A stretch of DNA of 64,000 bases from contig NZ_JANZKZ010000003.1 of assembly GCF_025770725.1 (NCBI RefSeq), positions 124,001-188,000 of the forward strand, written 5' to 3'. The DNA is from Sulfurospirillum oryzae. Lineage in GTDB: Bacteria > Campylobacterota > Campylobacteria > Campylobacterales > Sulfurospirillaceae. The notes beneath the pieces were generated by a model. The model saw only the letters and a program-made list of their open reading frames with translations. It had not been told where the DNA came from and made no database searches. The position numbers and the translations under genes were made by a program. Positions 37,949-47,069 of this stretch are shown one piece after another (the first letter of the stretch is position 1; every line of letters begins with the position of its first letter).

Positions 37949-38938
37949 ATGGCAAAAAATAGTTTAATTGGCGGCTCCATCTGGGAGGAATACAGCCAAA
38001 AAGTACAAGATTTGATGAACCATCCACAAAATATGGGTGAGTTGACAGAAGAAGATGCTAAAAATATGGGCGGAAAGCTCATTATTGCAGATTTTGGCGC
38101 CGAGAGCTGCGGTGATGCGGTTAGACTTTACTGGATCGTTGATGAAGCAACCGAAGTCATTAAAGCAGCAAAATTTAAAAGTTTTGGTTGCGGTACTGCG
38201 ATTGCAAGTTCTGACACAATGGCAGAGCTTTGTATCGGCAAAACGGTTTCCGAAGCGGTCAAAATTACCAACATTGATGTTGAAAAAGCGATGCGCGATA
38301 CGCCAGATATTCCTGCTGTTCCACCTCAAAAAATGCACTGTTCGGTTATGGCGTATGATGTTATCAAAGCCGCTGCAGCTTCGTATAAAGGGGTTGATGC
38401 CGCTTCATTTGAAGATGATATTATCGTGTGTGAATGTGCGCGTGTTAGCCTTGGAACCATTAAAGAAGTGATTAAAATCAATAACCTTAAAACCGTTGAA
38501 GAGATCACCAATTACACCAAAGCAGGTGCATTTTGTAAATCGTGTATCAAGCCTGGTGGGCATGAGGCAAGAGAATATTATCTTGTTGACATTTTAAGAG
38601 ATACAAGAGCTGAAATGGAACACGACCATCTTCTTGCAATTTCAAACTCAAAAATTGAAGGAAGCAATACAGTTAATTTTGATGATTTAACAGTAGTCAA
38701 AAAATTCCAACAAATTGAAGCCATTATTGATGAAAATATCCGTCCAATGCTTGTTATGGATGGTGGTAACCTTGAAATCCTTGACATCAAAGAAGGTAGT
38801 GATGGCATGACGGATGTTTACATCCGTTATTTAGGCGCTTGTAGTGGTTGTGCAAGTAGCTCTACAGGCACGCTTTTTGCGATTGAAGCCGTACTACAAG
38901 AGAAATTAAGTAAAAATATACGAATATTACCGATCTGA
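37949..38938 (+). CDS. nifU: Fe-S scaffold NifU
   Basis: A 329-residue three-domain scaffold: IscU-like N-terminus (FGAESCGDAVRLYW; KSFGCGTAIASSD; PQKMHCSV), central [2Fe-2S] domain (IIVCECARVSLGTI; AGAFCKSCIKPGG) and C-terminal Nfu domain with YLGACSGCASS. Receives sulfur from NifS. Followed by an intergenic hairpin repeat that can act as terminator. Confidence 0.95.
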   Translation: MAKNSLIGGSIWEEYSQKVQDLMNHPQNMGELTEEDAKNMGGKLIIADFGAESCGDAVRLYWIVDEATEVIKAAKFKSFGCGTAIASSDTMAELCIGKTVSEAVKITNIDVEKAMRDTPDIPAVPPQKMHCSVMAYDVIKAAAASYKGVDAASFEDDIIVCECARVSLGTIKEVIKINNLKTVEEITNYTKAGAFCKSCIKPGGHEAREYYLVDILRDTRAEMEHDHLLAISNSKIEGSNTVNFDDLTVVKKFQQIEAIIDENIRPMLVMDGGNLEILDIKEGSDGMTDVYIRYLGACSGCASSSTGTLFAIEAVLQEKLSKNIRILPI

Positions 38939-38946
38939 TTTAATAA

Positions 38947-39022
38947 CGTCTTTTGGGCTTTGCCCAAAAGACTGCATTAGCCACTAGAGCCCTAAAGCTA
39001 GCCTTATTTGAGGCAGAGTTTT
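38947..39022 (-). repeat. Intergenic hairpin repeat, copy 3 (inverted)
   Basis: GTCTTTTGGGC-TTT-GCCCAAAAGAC is a perfect 11-bp stem just after the nifU stop (terminator-like), then CTAGAGCCCTAAAGCTAG and GCCTTATTTGAGGC. Read on the minus strand it aligns with the copy at 50230. Confidence 0.7.
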
Positions 39023-39058
39023 TTAGTGGTTAAATCTCAATTTCATAAGGAAATATTC

Positions 39059-39280
39059 GTGGCAAAAGTTGAATTTTTAGGACCTCTTGGTCGCCCTAGT
39101 ATTGAAGTAGATATTTCAAATCTCAGTGAACTCAAAACCTTTTTTAAAGACGATAAAGAACTTCAAGACTGGCTTGCCATCTGCGCAGTTGCCGTAAACG
39201 ATACGCTCGTTTGCGATCTCAATGTACCCCTTTCTAAAGAGGACAAAATCTCACTTCTCCCTCCTGTTTGTGGAGGTTGA
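39059..39280 (+). CDS. moaD: Molybdopterin synthase sulfur carrier subunit
   Basis: A 73-residue ubiquitin-like protein from GTG 39059 (AAGGA upstream), ending in the thiocarboxylate-forming Gly-Gly (LLPPVCGG). Partner of the next gene moaE; together they sulfurate precursor Z. Confidence 0.93.
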   Translation: MAKVEFLGPLGRPSIEVDISNLSELKTFFKDDKELQDWLAICAVAVNDTLVCDLNVPLSKEDKISLLPPVCGG

Positions 39281-39283
39281 TCT

Positions 39284-39730
39284 ATGTTAGAACTTCACGA
39301 TGGATCTTTACATGTAAACACTATTTTGGCAGATTGGTATGCCAAAATAAGCGATAAAAACTATGGTGCTTTCATCCCTTTTGTAGGTATCGTTAGAGAT
39401 GAAGACGGCATAGAAGGGCTAAGTTTTGACATTTATGAGCCTATTTTAAATAACTGGTTTAACGCATGGCAAGAGAGAGCCAAAGAACAAAATGCTTACC
39501 TTCTTATGGCACACTCGCGTGGTGATGTTCTCAACCATACTTCAAGTTATATTGCCGCAGTTGTCTCTCCTAAACGGAAAGTTGCCCTTAAAATGATTAA
39601 TGATTTTGTCGAAGACTTTAAAGCCAATGCACCGATTTGGAAGTATGACTTGGTGAATGGCAAACGCGTTTATGCCAAAGAGCGTTCACACGTGCTCAGT
39701 GGCTCTGGACTTTTAAAGGCAGACGCATGA
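39284..39730 (+). CDS. moaE: Molybdopterin synthase catalytic subunit
   Basis: A 148-residue subunit with FIPFVGIVRDEDG near residue 36 and AHSRGDVL, SSYIAAVVSPKRK and the lysine-rich C-terminal MoaE loop (APIWKYDLVNGKR). A palindrome copy lies in frame near the start (39307). Starts 3 bases after moaD and overlaps moeA by 4. Confidence 0.93.
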   Translation: MLELHDGSLHVNTILADWYAKISDKNYGAFIPFVGIVRDEDGIEGLSFDIYEPILNNWFNAWQERAKEQNAYLLMAHSRGDVLNHTSSYIAAVVSPKRKVALKMINDFVEDFKANAPIWKYDLVNGKRVYAKERSHVLSGSGLLKADA

Positions 39731-40944
39731 GCAAGAAGACTTTCCTACCATTTGACGAAACGCTTAAAGCACTCGAAAACTCCATAAAAACAGAAATGGG
39801 TATTGAAAATATTTTCATAGGCGATGCGCTGGGTCGCTTTCTTGCGGTTGACGTTGTCGCACAGGAAAATAACCCAACGCACGCAACCTCTTCGATGGAC
39901 GGTTATGCCATTCGTTTTACCGACCAACAACTAGGCTCACTCACCATCAGTGATTTTATCCCTGCGGGGACTGAAACGCATGGTGTCGTACACAAAGGTG
40001 AGTGTGTTAAAACATTCACTGGCACACTGATGAGTGAAGGCAGCGATACGCTGATTCCCATTGAAAATGTCGAAGTTAAAGAGGGTAAGATTCACATCAC
40101 TTCCGCTGTGTCCAAAGGCTTTGCGGTTCGACCCGTAGGTGAGAACTACAAAGCGGGTGAAGTGCTCATTAAAAAAGGCACAAAAATTGGTTTTGCTGAA
40201 ATTGGGGTGATGGCAGAAGTGAGTATGGTGCAAGTCGAAGTCTTTATGAAACCTCGCATCGCCATTCTCTCAACCGGCAATGAAATTTTGGACTTTGGTG
40301 AACCAAAAATCTCAAGTGCTCAGATCCGCAGTTCCAACCATGTCACCGTTGAAGCAATTTTACGCCAATTAGGCTGTGAGTGTATGCGTTTTAAACTCAT
40401 TAGAGATGATCGTGATCTCATCGAGCAACAACTCAGACAAGCGCTCATGTGGAGTGACATCGTCATCACCACGGGTGGCGGAAGTGTGGGAGACTTTGAC
40501 TTTTTGCAGAGCATTCTCACCGACATGAAAATCGAAAATATCATCGATGGCTCGTACATGAAACCAGGTCGCCACATCCGTGTGGTCAAATCGGGTCACA
40601 AATACATCTACGCACTTCCAGGCTTTCCCTACAGTGCTTCGGTCTGTACCTTTTTATTTATCGCTCCGCTGCTACGCAAAATGCGCGCGCAAACGTTTGC
40701 CTTGCCAACGATTAAAGCGTTTATGGGCGAACTCTATAAAAAACGCTCCAAATTTGTGGAATTTACCGCGTGTAATCTTCGCTTTGACCAAGGGCAACTG
40801 ACCGTTGACCTAGAAGGCAAAAAAGAGGGCAGTAGCGCCATACTCAATAACCTTTTAGACAACCCCGTTCTTTTACGCGTTGAAAAAGATGTCCAAAAAA
40901 TTGAAAAAGGCGAGATGGTTGACGTGGTACTGCTGGACTTGTAA
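39727..40944 (+). CDS. moeA: Molybdopterin molybdenumtransferase
   Basis: A 405-residue enzyme inserting molybdenum into MPT-AMP. Typical features: SSMDGYAIRF, SGHKYIYALPGFPYSAS, TTGGGSVGDFDFL and a C-terminal domain IV. Third gene of the moaD-moaE-moeA run, probably serving molybdo/tungsto-oxidoreductases of anaerobic respiration. Confidence 0.94.
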   Translation: MSKKTFLPFDETLKALENSIKTEMGIENIFIGDALGRFLAVDVVAQENNPTHATSSMDGYAIRFTDQQLGSLTISDFIPAGTETHGVVHKGECVKTFTGTLMSEGSDTLIPIENVEVKEGKIHITSAVSKGFAVRPVGENYKAGEVLIKKGTKIGFAEIGVMAEVSMVQVEVFMKPRIAILSTGNEILDFGEPKISSAQIRSSNHVTVEAILRQLGCECMRFKLIRDDRDLIEQQLRQALMWSDIVITTGGGSVGDFDFLQSILTDMKIENIIDGSYMKPGRHIRVVKSGHKYIYALPGFPYSASVCTFLFIAPLLRKMRAQTFALPTIKAFMGELYKKRSKFVEFTACNLRFDQGQLTVDLEGKKEGSSAILNNLLDNPVLLRVEKDVQKIEKGEMVDVVLLDL

Positions 40945-40981
40945 AAGTCTGGCAATACTCACTCCCCCCAGAAAGGTTTTT

Positions 40982-41188
40982 ATGGATAACACACTGTTCG
41001 ATAAAACCATCACCTGCCCTTACTGTTGGGAAAACTTTTCAATTTTCATTGAACCCAGTAGCGAAGTGGGCGAGAGTTATATTGAGGACTGTTATGTCTG
41101 CTGTCGCCCCATCGAAATTTATGTTGCATCGAAACATGACGACTTTGTGGATATTCGTGTTAATCGTATAGAGGGAAATGAGTTTTAA
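40982..41188 (+). CDS. CPXCG-type cysteine-rich small protein
   Basis: A 68-residue protein from ATG 40982. The CPYCWENF motif (residues 11-14 Cys pair) and the second Cys cluster DCYVCCRP form a zinc knuckle. The CPXCG family is widespread and uncharacterised. Downstream of moeA without a clear link. Confidence 0.82.
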   Translation: MDNTLFDKTITCPYCWENFSIFIEPSSEVGESYIEDCYVCCRPIEIYVASKHDDFVDIRVNRIEGNEF

Positions 41189-41196
41189 TAGAAATT

Positions 41197-41802
41197 TTAG
41201 TTCTTTTTAGATTTGAATAACCGGATAAGAAGACTTATAATTAAAATAGGGGATATTAAATAGTTAAATATAGTCCCCCACCACATATAGTCAGTATGCC
41301 ATGTAGTTGAATTTTTTGGATCGTATGATATTTCAATTTTTGCATTGATATCTTGCAATTCAGGTATTGGCTTTAAGATTTCTATTGTTAGAATATAATC
41401 ACCTGGATAAATTGTTATAGAGTCAATAGTCCTATATATCCGTTCCTTTGTCCATAAGTGTGCACCATATGTTTGTACATCTCTTTGAAAAATAACTTTT
41501 TTAGATTCATTTGAAGTTAATGACCATTTTAGAGGTATAACTACTCCTGTCTTATTGTTTGCTAATGAACCACCAACTAATTCATTGAGTTCCATAATCT
41601 CATGAGTTTTTCTACTAAAGCTTAAATCAAATTCATAAATTTCTGGCATACGAATTTCAATTTGTTCTGTTATTTTTCCTGCAGGATTAAGCGAAATTTG
41701 AGTTTCTAGAGGTTTCTTACTGTAGTAATTTACAAATAACATATGTACTGGGTAGTGTAGAAAAAGAAATATTAAGCAAATATAGATGTACCGCTTTCGC
41801 AA
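41197..41802 (-). CDS. Unknown two-span membrane protein
   Basis: A 201-residue protein with an N-terminal membrane span (residues about 5-25), a periplasmic beta-rich middle (about 30-160) and a C-terminal span (LISPILIISLLIRLF) ending in a basic tail. AT-rich composition sets it apart from moeA and the transporter. No family recognised. It is convergent with the CPXCG gene. Confidence 0.6.
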   Translation of the reverse strand: MRKRYIYICLIFLFLHYPVHMLFVNYYSKKPLETQISLNPAGKITEQIEIRMPEIYEFDLSFSRKTHEIMELNELVGGSLANNKTGVVIPLKWSLTSNESKKVIFQRDVQTYGAHLWTKERIYRTIDSITIYPGDYILTIEILKPIPELQDINAKIEISYDPKNSTTWHTDYMWWGTIFNYLISPILIISLLIRLFKSKKN

Positions 41803-41892
41803 ATATATCCTTTAATAATTTATTTCGATAAGGATTATATCCAAGTTATCTTTTTCATAAATAAATATAAAATAAAATTTTAGGGCTATTTA

Positions 41893-43320
41893 TCAAAATA
41901 GCCCTATCCAACTCCAGTACGTATAAACCATAATCGTACAAAAAACCGCACCAAACAGACTCATGATCGCACCCACTTTAATCAATTCACTGGACGTAAT
42001 CTCTTCCGTTGCTAGACCGATGATATTGGGAAGGTTCGAGACGGGGAGTAGGTATTGGTGGAGCATATTCATGGCAACTAAGAGAACAAATGCGGTAACT
42101 TGCATGCCAGCATTGGCGGGAAGGGCTGCAACGGCGATGGCATGGGCGATGACTACGGGCGTTAATGCCGTTGTTTTAGGACCCGCACCTGTGAACAAGA
42201 CTTGAAGTGCAAGCATCAGCCAGATAAAAATGACGACTTGTAGTTTGACATCCAATGCTAAAAGAGGGTGAAAAAATGTAGTAGCAAGCCATGCGGCGGC
42301 ACCCGTTTTAACGAGCAATGAACCCATAGACAAACCAGCCCCGTACACGATGAAAACATTCCAAGGGACTTTTTTCTCAGCCTCTTTCCATGTCATAACT
42401 TGTGTTGGAACAGGGGCTATCATCGCGGCAACGGCAAGGAGCGCCACAAGCGTGGTGTCAAGTCCGTGGAGTTTGTCAGTAGCCCATAACAGAAGCGTCA
42501 TGATAAAAATGATGAAAGTATAGATCTCTTTTGAGCTCATTTCCCCCATAGCGGTTAACTGCTTTTGCATGACATCTTGACCTGCTGATATGTCTTTAAT
42601 GTCGGGCGGAAACATCTTAATAATCATATATGTTGCGATTAAGCCCATAAGGAGTGCTGGTGGCATGCCGATCTTAAACCACTCCATCCAGCCTACGGTT
42701 ACTCCCGTTGCATTTTTGATAAGACTGACAGAGATAGGGTTGGCGGCATGAGAAGTCATAATGCCCATACAGTACATCGTTCCTGCAACGGTGACAATAT
42801 AAATCAAGCCTTTTACAAGGGTACTTTGCCCTTTTTCGACACCAAAGGCTAAACCCATCGAGGTGATAATCGGTAAAACTAAAAGCGTTTTAGCTGCAAG
42901 GGAAGGAATAAAAAAGGTCATGAGAAGGGTCACTAGCGAGATCGCCCAGTATAAATTGATAGCCGATTTTCCTATCTTGCTTACAATGATGAGCGCAAGC
43001 CTTTTGGAAAGCCCCGTATCACCCATACATGCCGCCATAATCATACCCAAAACGACAATCCAAACGCCTGTTGAGGAATAACCGATCAGCGCTTCGCCAA
43101 TTTTTCCTGCGCCAAAAAGGACTAAAAAGGCAATGATTAAAAAACCGCTCTGTGCATCATCGAGAGCTTGCGTAATCCATACAATAATGGCAAAGATGCC
43201 AACGCCAAGCGCTACTTTTCCTTTAAAATTGAGTCCTGCCATTTCTGGGGTGAGATAAATCATGGAAAGCATAGCAGCTAAAGCCAAAACAATAAAGATA
43301 ATTTTTTTGGTGTTAAACAT
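41893..43320 (-). CDS. DASS (SLC13)-family anion transporter
   Basis: A 475-residue protein with about 12 spans. The SLC13/DASS signatures MTSHAANPISVSLI (first Na/substrate motif) and VLFTGAGPKTTALTPV (second) are visible; they differ from the usual SNT motif. Likely substrates are dicarboxylates, sulfate or similar anions. It is divergent from the Crp-like regulator, so anion control of the transporter by that gene is possible. Confidence 0.85.
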   Translation of the reverse strand: MFNTKKIIFIVLALAAMLSMIYLTPEMAGLNFKGKVALGVGIFAIIVWITQALDDAQSGFLIIAFLVLFGAGKIGEALIGYSSTGVWIVVLGMIMAACMGDTGLSKRLALIIVSKIGKSAINLYWAISLVTLLMTFFIPSLAAKTLLVLPIITSMGLAFGVEKGQSTLVKGLIYIVTVAGTMYCMGIMTSHAANPISVSLIKNATGVTVGWMEWFKIGMPPALLMGLIATYMIIKMFPPDIKDISAGQDVMQKQLTAMGEMSSKEIYTFIIFIMTLLLWATDKLHGLDTTLVALLAVAAMIAPVPTQVMTWKEAEKKVPWNVFIVYGAGLSMGSLLVKTGAAAWLATTFFHPLLALDVKLQVVIFIWLMLALQVLFTGAGPKTTALTPVVIAHAIAVAALPANAGMQVTAFVLLVAMNMLHQYLLPVSNLPNIIGLATEEITSSELIKVGAIMSLFGAVFCTIMVYTYWSWIGLF

Positions 43321-43625
43321 ATCAACCTCCTGTGTGCGCTTTAGATGTTAAGTGCAGATTTGATAACTGAAGTAGAATAAGATAAGAAACCTTAAATTTA
43401 ATGTAAAAAAGGGTTGAGGTCATCCTTTACATGTAAAGTGTTCAACGCTCTTTATGTTTTTGCACATTAATCAAATTCTATCATTGTCAATGTCGTGACA
43501 ACACCTTTAACAGTGGCACTTTGCTCGTTCTAGAACTAAATTTGTCAATTCAACCACTAAGATAAAATTTAATTCAAAATGCGTTATGATTGGAAGATGC
43601 CGTATATTTTGTCGCAGGGAGCCTT
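43321..43625. other. Divergent intergenic region with rof pseudogene fragment
   Basis: Holds a palindrome copy (43426-43437) and, at 43441-43530, a truncated and internally deleted copy of the downstream rof-like gene. The rest is probable promoter for the transporter and the Crp-like gene. Confidence 0.6.
43426..43530 (-). pseudogene. Fragment of the Rof-like gene
   Basis: Read on the minus strand it encodes NEQSATVKGVVTTLTMIE, nearly identical to residues 30-47 of the intact gene at 44905, then a stop; the C-terminal KHKER and stop are also conserved. About 56-60 bases between those parts are missing and the 5' part is absent. A direct repeat with 44889-45044 flanking the crp-GNAT pair. 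Confidence 0.8.
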
Positions 43626-44237
43626 ATGGTCACTTTCATCTCAAAAAAACAAGCGTTAGAGATACTTTATCGCGAATTAACGGATATATCTCCTTTGCCT
43701 ATGCACGTTTGGGAAGATGCGTCACAGTACTTTTGTCTCAAAACGCTTCCTAAAGGGGCGCATCTGTTTGACATTGGCGATAAGGTCAAAGATTTTTATT
43801 TTTTGATTCAAGGGTTGGCACGCTACTACTACATCAGCGAAAATGGTAAAGAGTTCAACAAGTCGTTTGCGGAAAAACCGGGGCATCTTTTAAGCAGCAT
43901 CTCCTCTGTTTCGATGAAGGAGGAAGTCTCTCCTTTTGGTGTGGAGGTACTGAGTGAGTTTACGGTGCTGTGCATCAGCTATGAAAATTTTAGAGTGCTG
44001 AGTGCAAAGCATCAAGCGTGGAATGATTTGATGTTGCGTATTTACGAGCGTTTGATCGTCAAAAAAGAGCGCAGGGAAGCGGACTTTTTGCTTTTGAGTG
44101 CGAAAGAGCGCTACATGAAATTTTTAAACGACTATTCGATGATTGAGAGTGCGGTTGCTAATTATCATATTGCCTCGTATCTTGGCATCACGGAAGTGGC
44201 ACTTTCACGCATTCGCAAAGAGATGAAATTAACTTAG
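43626..44237 (+). CDS. Crp/Fnr-family transcription regulator
   Basis: A 203-residue regulator from ATG 43626 (GGGAG upstream). N-terminal cyclic-nucleotide-type beta barrel (LPKGAHLFDIGDKVKDFYFL) and C-terminal winged helix (VANYHIASYLGITEVALSRI). No Fnr-type cysteine quartet is visible, so the effector is not iron-sulfur based. It is flanked by rof repeats together with the GNAT gene. Confidence 0.88.
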   Translation: MVTFISKKQALEILYRELTDISPLPMHVWEDASQYFCLKTLPKGAHLFDIGDKVKDFYFLIQGLARYYYISENGKEFNKSFAEKPGHLLSSISSVSMKEEVSPFGVEVLSEFTVLCISYENFRVLSAKHQAWNDLMLRIYERLIVKKERREADFLLLSAKERYMKFLNDYSMIESAVANYHIASYLGITEVALSRIRKEMKLT

Positions 44238-44296
44238 GTTAATGACAAGAACTCCTTTTAACGGTATGATTTCGTATCTTTATTAAGGAATGATGT

Positions 44297-44866
44297 ATGC
44301 GGTTAAAAATTGCGGATAAGAACGATGTAGATGGCATCTTTGCGCTTCATTCAAAATATCAAATTGATTCGATTTTGGAAGAAGACAAAAAAGACGGTTT
44401 TGTAACCACGGCGTTTAGCAAAGAACAACTGAATGATATTATCGAAAAAGAACAAGGAATTTTCATCGCACTGCAAGAGGGCAAAGTTGTCGCTTATGTG
44501 ATGTCTGCTTCATGGCAATACTGGTCACCATGGCCGATATTTGCGCAAATGATCGAAAACTTACCCAATCTTTCGTATCTAGGACAAACGCTTAGTATTC
44601 ACAACTCGTACCAATATGGTCCCGTGTGCGTCGATAAAAGCGTGCGAGGTAGTGGCGTTTTGGAAAAACTGTTTAATTTTGCGCTGGAGAGCATGCAAAA
44701 GCGCTATCCTATTTTGGTGACATTTATCAATAAAATCAACGCTCGCTCATACGCGGCACATACACGAAAAATCGGCTTGGAAGTGATTTGCGAGTTTCCA
44801 TTTAACGGCAATAATTATTATGAGCTGGTTTTCGATACTTCTAAAAGAGTATGTGCGGGTATATGA
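44297..44866 (+). CDS. GNAT-family N-acetyltransferase
   Basis: A 189-residue protein with GNAT strands (GIFIALQEGKVVAYVM), the acetyl-CoA loop in VRGSGVLEKLF, and the C-terminal SYAAHTRKIGLEVI. The acetylated substrate is unknown. Follows the Crp-like gene by 59 bases and lies inside the repeat-bounded block. Confidence 0.85.
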   Translation: MRLKIADKNDVDGIFALHSKYQIDSILEEDKKDGFVTTAFSKEQLNDIIEKEQGIFIALQEGKVVAYVMSASWQYWSPWPIFAQMIENLPNLSYLGQTLSIHNSYQYGPVCVDKSVRGSGVLEKLFNFALESMQKRYPILVTFINKINARSYAAHTRKIGLEVICEFPFNGNNYYELVFDTSKRVCAGI

Positions 44867-44904
44867 AGGGGGTTGTGTAAAATTTAACGTTACATGTAAA
44901 GCGT

Positions 44905-45135
44905 TCAACGCTCTTTATGTTTTTTCCCATTAAACGAAAAAATCGTTTGAAGATTGATCTTTTTTCCACCTTGCAAGATCAAAAATTCTTCATATTCTAT
45001 CATTGTCAATGTCGTGACAACACCTTTAACGGTGCTACTTTGCTCATTTTCCAGATAGACAATGGTTGAGGGGATTTTTCGCTCTATGGCGACCATGAGT
45101 TGGTCGTAAAATTCGCAAGAGATGGGTGTGTTCAT
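44905..45135 (-). CDS. Rof-like Rho-binding antiterminator
   Basis: A 76-residue protein from ATG 45135. The pattern PISCEFYDQLMVAIERK and the closing EFLILQGGKKINLQTIFSFNG follow Rof/YaeO, a small Sm-like protein that binds Rho and blocks its RNA site. The longer in-frame ORF (to 45294) is antisense to the next gene and lacks a ribosome site. Overlaps the YqaA-type gene by 4 bases. A fragment of this gene exists at 43426. Confidence 0.65.
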   Translation of the reverse strand: MNTPISCEFYDQLMVAIERKIPSTIVYLENEQSSTVKGVVTTLTMIEYEEFLILQGGKKINLQTIFSFNGKKHKER

Positions 45136-45554
45136 GATGCTATGGCTAAAAAGCCAAGGTAGACAAAAATATAGCGCGCCAACTTGGCAAATCCAACGAT
45201 GATGACAAACTTCCACCACGCATAACGGACGATGCCAGCAACAAAGGTGAGCGGGTCGCCGATGATCGGAAGCCATGAGAAAAGAAGGCTCCACGCACCG
45301 TATTTTTCAAAAAGAGACGAAGCTTTTTTGAGGTGTTTCTCTTTCATGTAGCCTTTAGAGAGGGCAAAATCGGTGGCGTATTTTCCAAGTACATAATTGA
45401 CAAAAGAGCCTAATGTATTGCCAAGTGTCGCAACGGTTAAGAGTAAAAGAGGACTGAGATGGATTGATAGCAAGTAGACAAAAAGCGCTTCGCTTCCACC
45501 TGGCAAAAGTGTGGCAGAAGCGAAACTTGTGAGAAAAAGGGAGAAATAACTCAC
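45132..45554 (-). CDS. YqaA/DedA-like small membrane protein
   Basis: A 140-residue protein with four spans and the DedA/VTT-like GNTLGSFVNYVLGKYA and WSLLFSWLPIIGDPLTFVAG. DedA family members are thought to be lipid scramblases/flippases. Operon with the Rof-like gene and 3 bases after the MFS gene. Confidence 0.85.
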   Translation of the reverse strand: MSYFSLFLTSFASATLLPGGSEALFVYLLSIHLSPLLLLTVATLGNTLGSFVNYVLGKYATDFALSKGYMKEKHLKKASSLFEKYGAWSLLFSWLPIIGDPLTFVAGIVRYAWWKFVIIVGFAKLARYIFVYLGFLAIAS

Positions 45555-45557
45555 TGA

Positions 45558-46874
45558 CTAGGAAATAACGGCTAAAATAGTCTCTTGGTTGGTGACATTG
45601 CGGTCGTATTTGACCACCAAAATTTGCTCACTTTCGTTGCGGTACCACTCAACAACACCAATAACGTGATGCAAATGCTCTGCACGAGTCAGATCAAAAC
45701 TGCTGTAAGGAAGGTAAATGTTTTTGTTATGACTTGGATTTTTAAGGCTTGCGATTAAAAAGAGCCAGAGAATACAGATAATGAAGATAACCCAAGCAAT
45801 TTCCATAATGCCAAAGTGCTGTAAGAAATAACCACCAAAAACACCACCAATAAATGTTCCAGCGTAACCAAAGGTGTTAAAAACACCTAGTGCTGCACCC
45901 TTTTGATGAACTTTAGCATATTTGCTTGCCATGGACTGCATCAGTGGTTCGTGCATGTTAAAGCCGATGAAAAAGACGACCACGCCCACGATAAACCATG
46001 GTGCTTTGTGTGCATAACCCATCATCACGTAGCTGATCGCAAAGAGTGCCACGCCGATCATCAGCATCTCTTTGGAGCGGTGTTTTTTCTCTCCTAAAAT
46101 CGCGGAAGGTCCCATGGCGAGTACACCAAAGATCATGGCGGGTAGATAGACCATCCAGAGCTCTTTTTTGGCAAACCCAAACTCTTGCACCATAATGATA
46201 GGAATGACCATAAAAGCGAGCGTCATCATCCCTTTTTGAAGCATGTTGGTGATGTTCATCTTCATCAGATCTTTATCTTTCAAAATGTGTTTGAGCTCAC
46301 GCTCATCCGCGCCGTAGTTGTGAATGATTTTTGGAGGGTTTGGCACTTTTGTATAGAGCACAATCATCGCAAAAATAGAGAGTGCCGCAGTAATAAAAAA
46401 GAGTTTATCAACCCCATAATAGCCGCCGATTATGGAGCCTAACATCATCGAAATGGCAAAACTAGCCGCAATACAGCCTCCCATGATCGCCATGGCATGA
46501 CCTCTCACCTCTTCTTTGACCATATCGCTGATCATCGCAGTTCCTACAGCACCAATGGCAGCCGCACCTTGTAAGAAACGTCCAATCATAAGGCCGTAAA
46601 TGGTACTGCTGTAAGCGCAAATAAGCGAACCAATGAGAAAAATGACCAGTCCAATAAAAATAGTAATTTTGCGTCCAATTTTGTCGGACATAATGCCAAA
46701 AGGAATTTGAAGTAACATCTGTGTAAGCGCGTACCCACCGATGGTGATACCGACTAACAATTCGTTAGAGCCTTCTAGGTGAAGTGCGTAAACGGAAAGG
46801 ACGGGTAAGACGATAAAGAGACCTAAAAAACGAAGTGAAATAATAAGGCTGAGAGGGAAAATAGTTTTGAACAT
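45558..46874 (-). CDS. MFS efflux transporter with C-terminal extension
   Basis: A 438-residue protein: 12 spans with the DHA1 motif GIMSDKIGRK (loop 2-3) and VGTAMISDMV-type motif. After span 12, about 40-50 soluble residues (DLTRAEHLHHVIGVVEWYRN, then ILVVKYDRNVTNQ) form an extension unusual for MFS carriers but seen in Campylobacterota. Probable drug/metabolite exporter. Heads a three-gene unit with YqaA and Rof-like genes. Confidence 0.85.
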   Translation of the reverse strand: MFKTIFPLSLIISLRFLGLFIVLPVLSVYALHLEGSNELLVGITIGGYALTQMLLQIPFGIMSDKIGRKITIFIGLVIFLIGSLICAYSSTIYGLMIGRFLQGAAAIGAVGTAMISDMVKEEVRGHAMAIMGGCIAASFAISMMLGSIIGGYYGVDKLFFITAALSIFAMIVLYTKVPNPPKIIHNYGADERELKHILKDKDLMKMNITNMLQKGMMTLAFMVIPIIMVQEFGFAKKELWMVYLPAMIFGVLAMGPSAILGEKKHRSKEMLMIGVALFAISYVMMGYAHKAPWFIVGVVVFFIGFNMHEPLMQSMASKYAKVHQKGAALGVFNTFGYAGTFIGGVFGGYFLQHFGIMEIAWVIFIICILWLFLIASLKNPSHNKNIYLPYSSFDLTRAEHLHHVIGVVEWYRNESEQILVVKYDRNVTNQETILAVIS

Positions 46875-47069
46875 GAAAATGTCATTCCTCGAAATTTAAT
46901 AAGGAAAGATTTTACCTTTGTTAAACTTTGAAAATTCTATGGATTCTTTGGGGTGAATTTGGAGCAAGGTTATTTTATGTTATAATTTTTAGATACGTTA
47001 TTGAGTTTGAGGCGATAAAATCGAAGTAAAAAGCTCAAAAAAGTTGAAAAAATGTTTTAATGGATTGAA

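Noticed and set aside
45136-45294. Longer ORF fused to the Rof-like protein
   Set aside because: The extension is antisense-frame translation inside the YqaA-like gene; Cys/His/Trp-rich and without a ribosome site.
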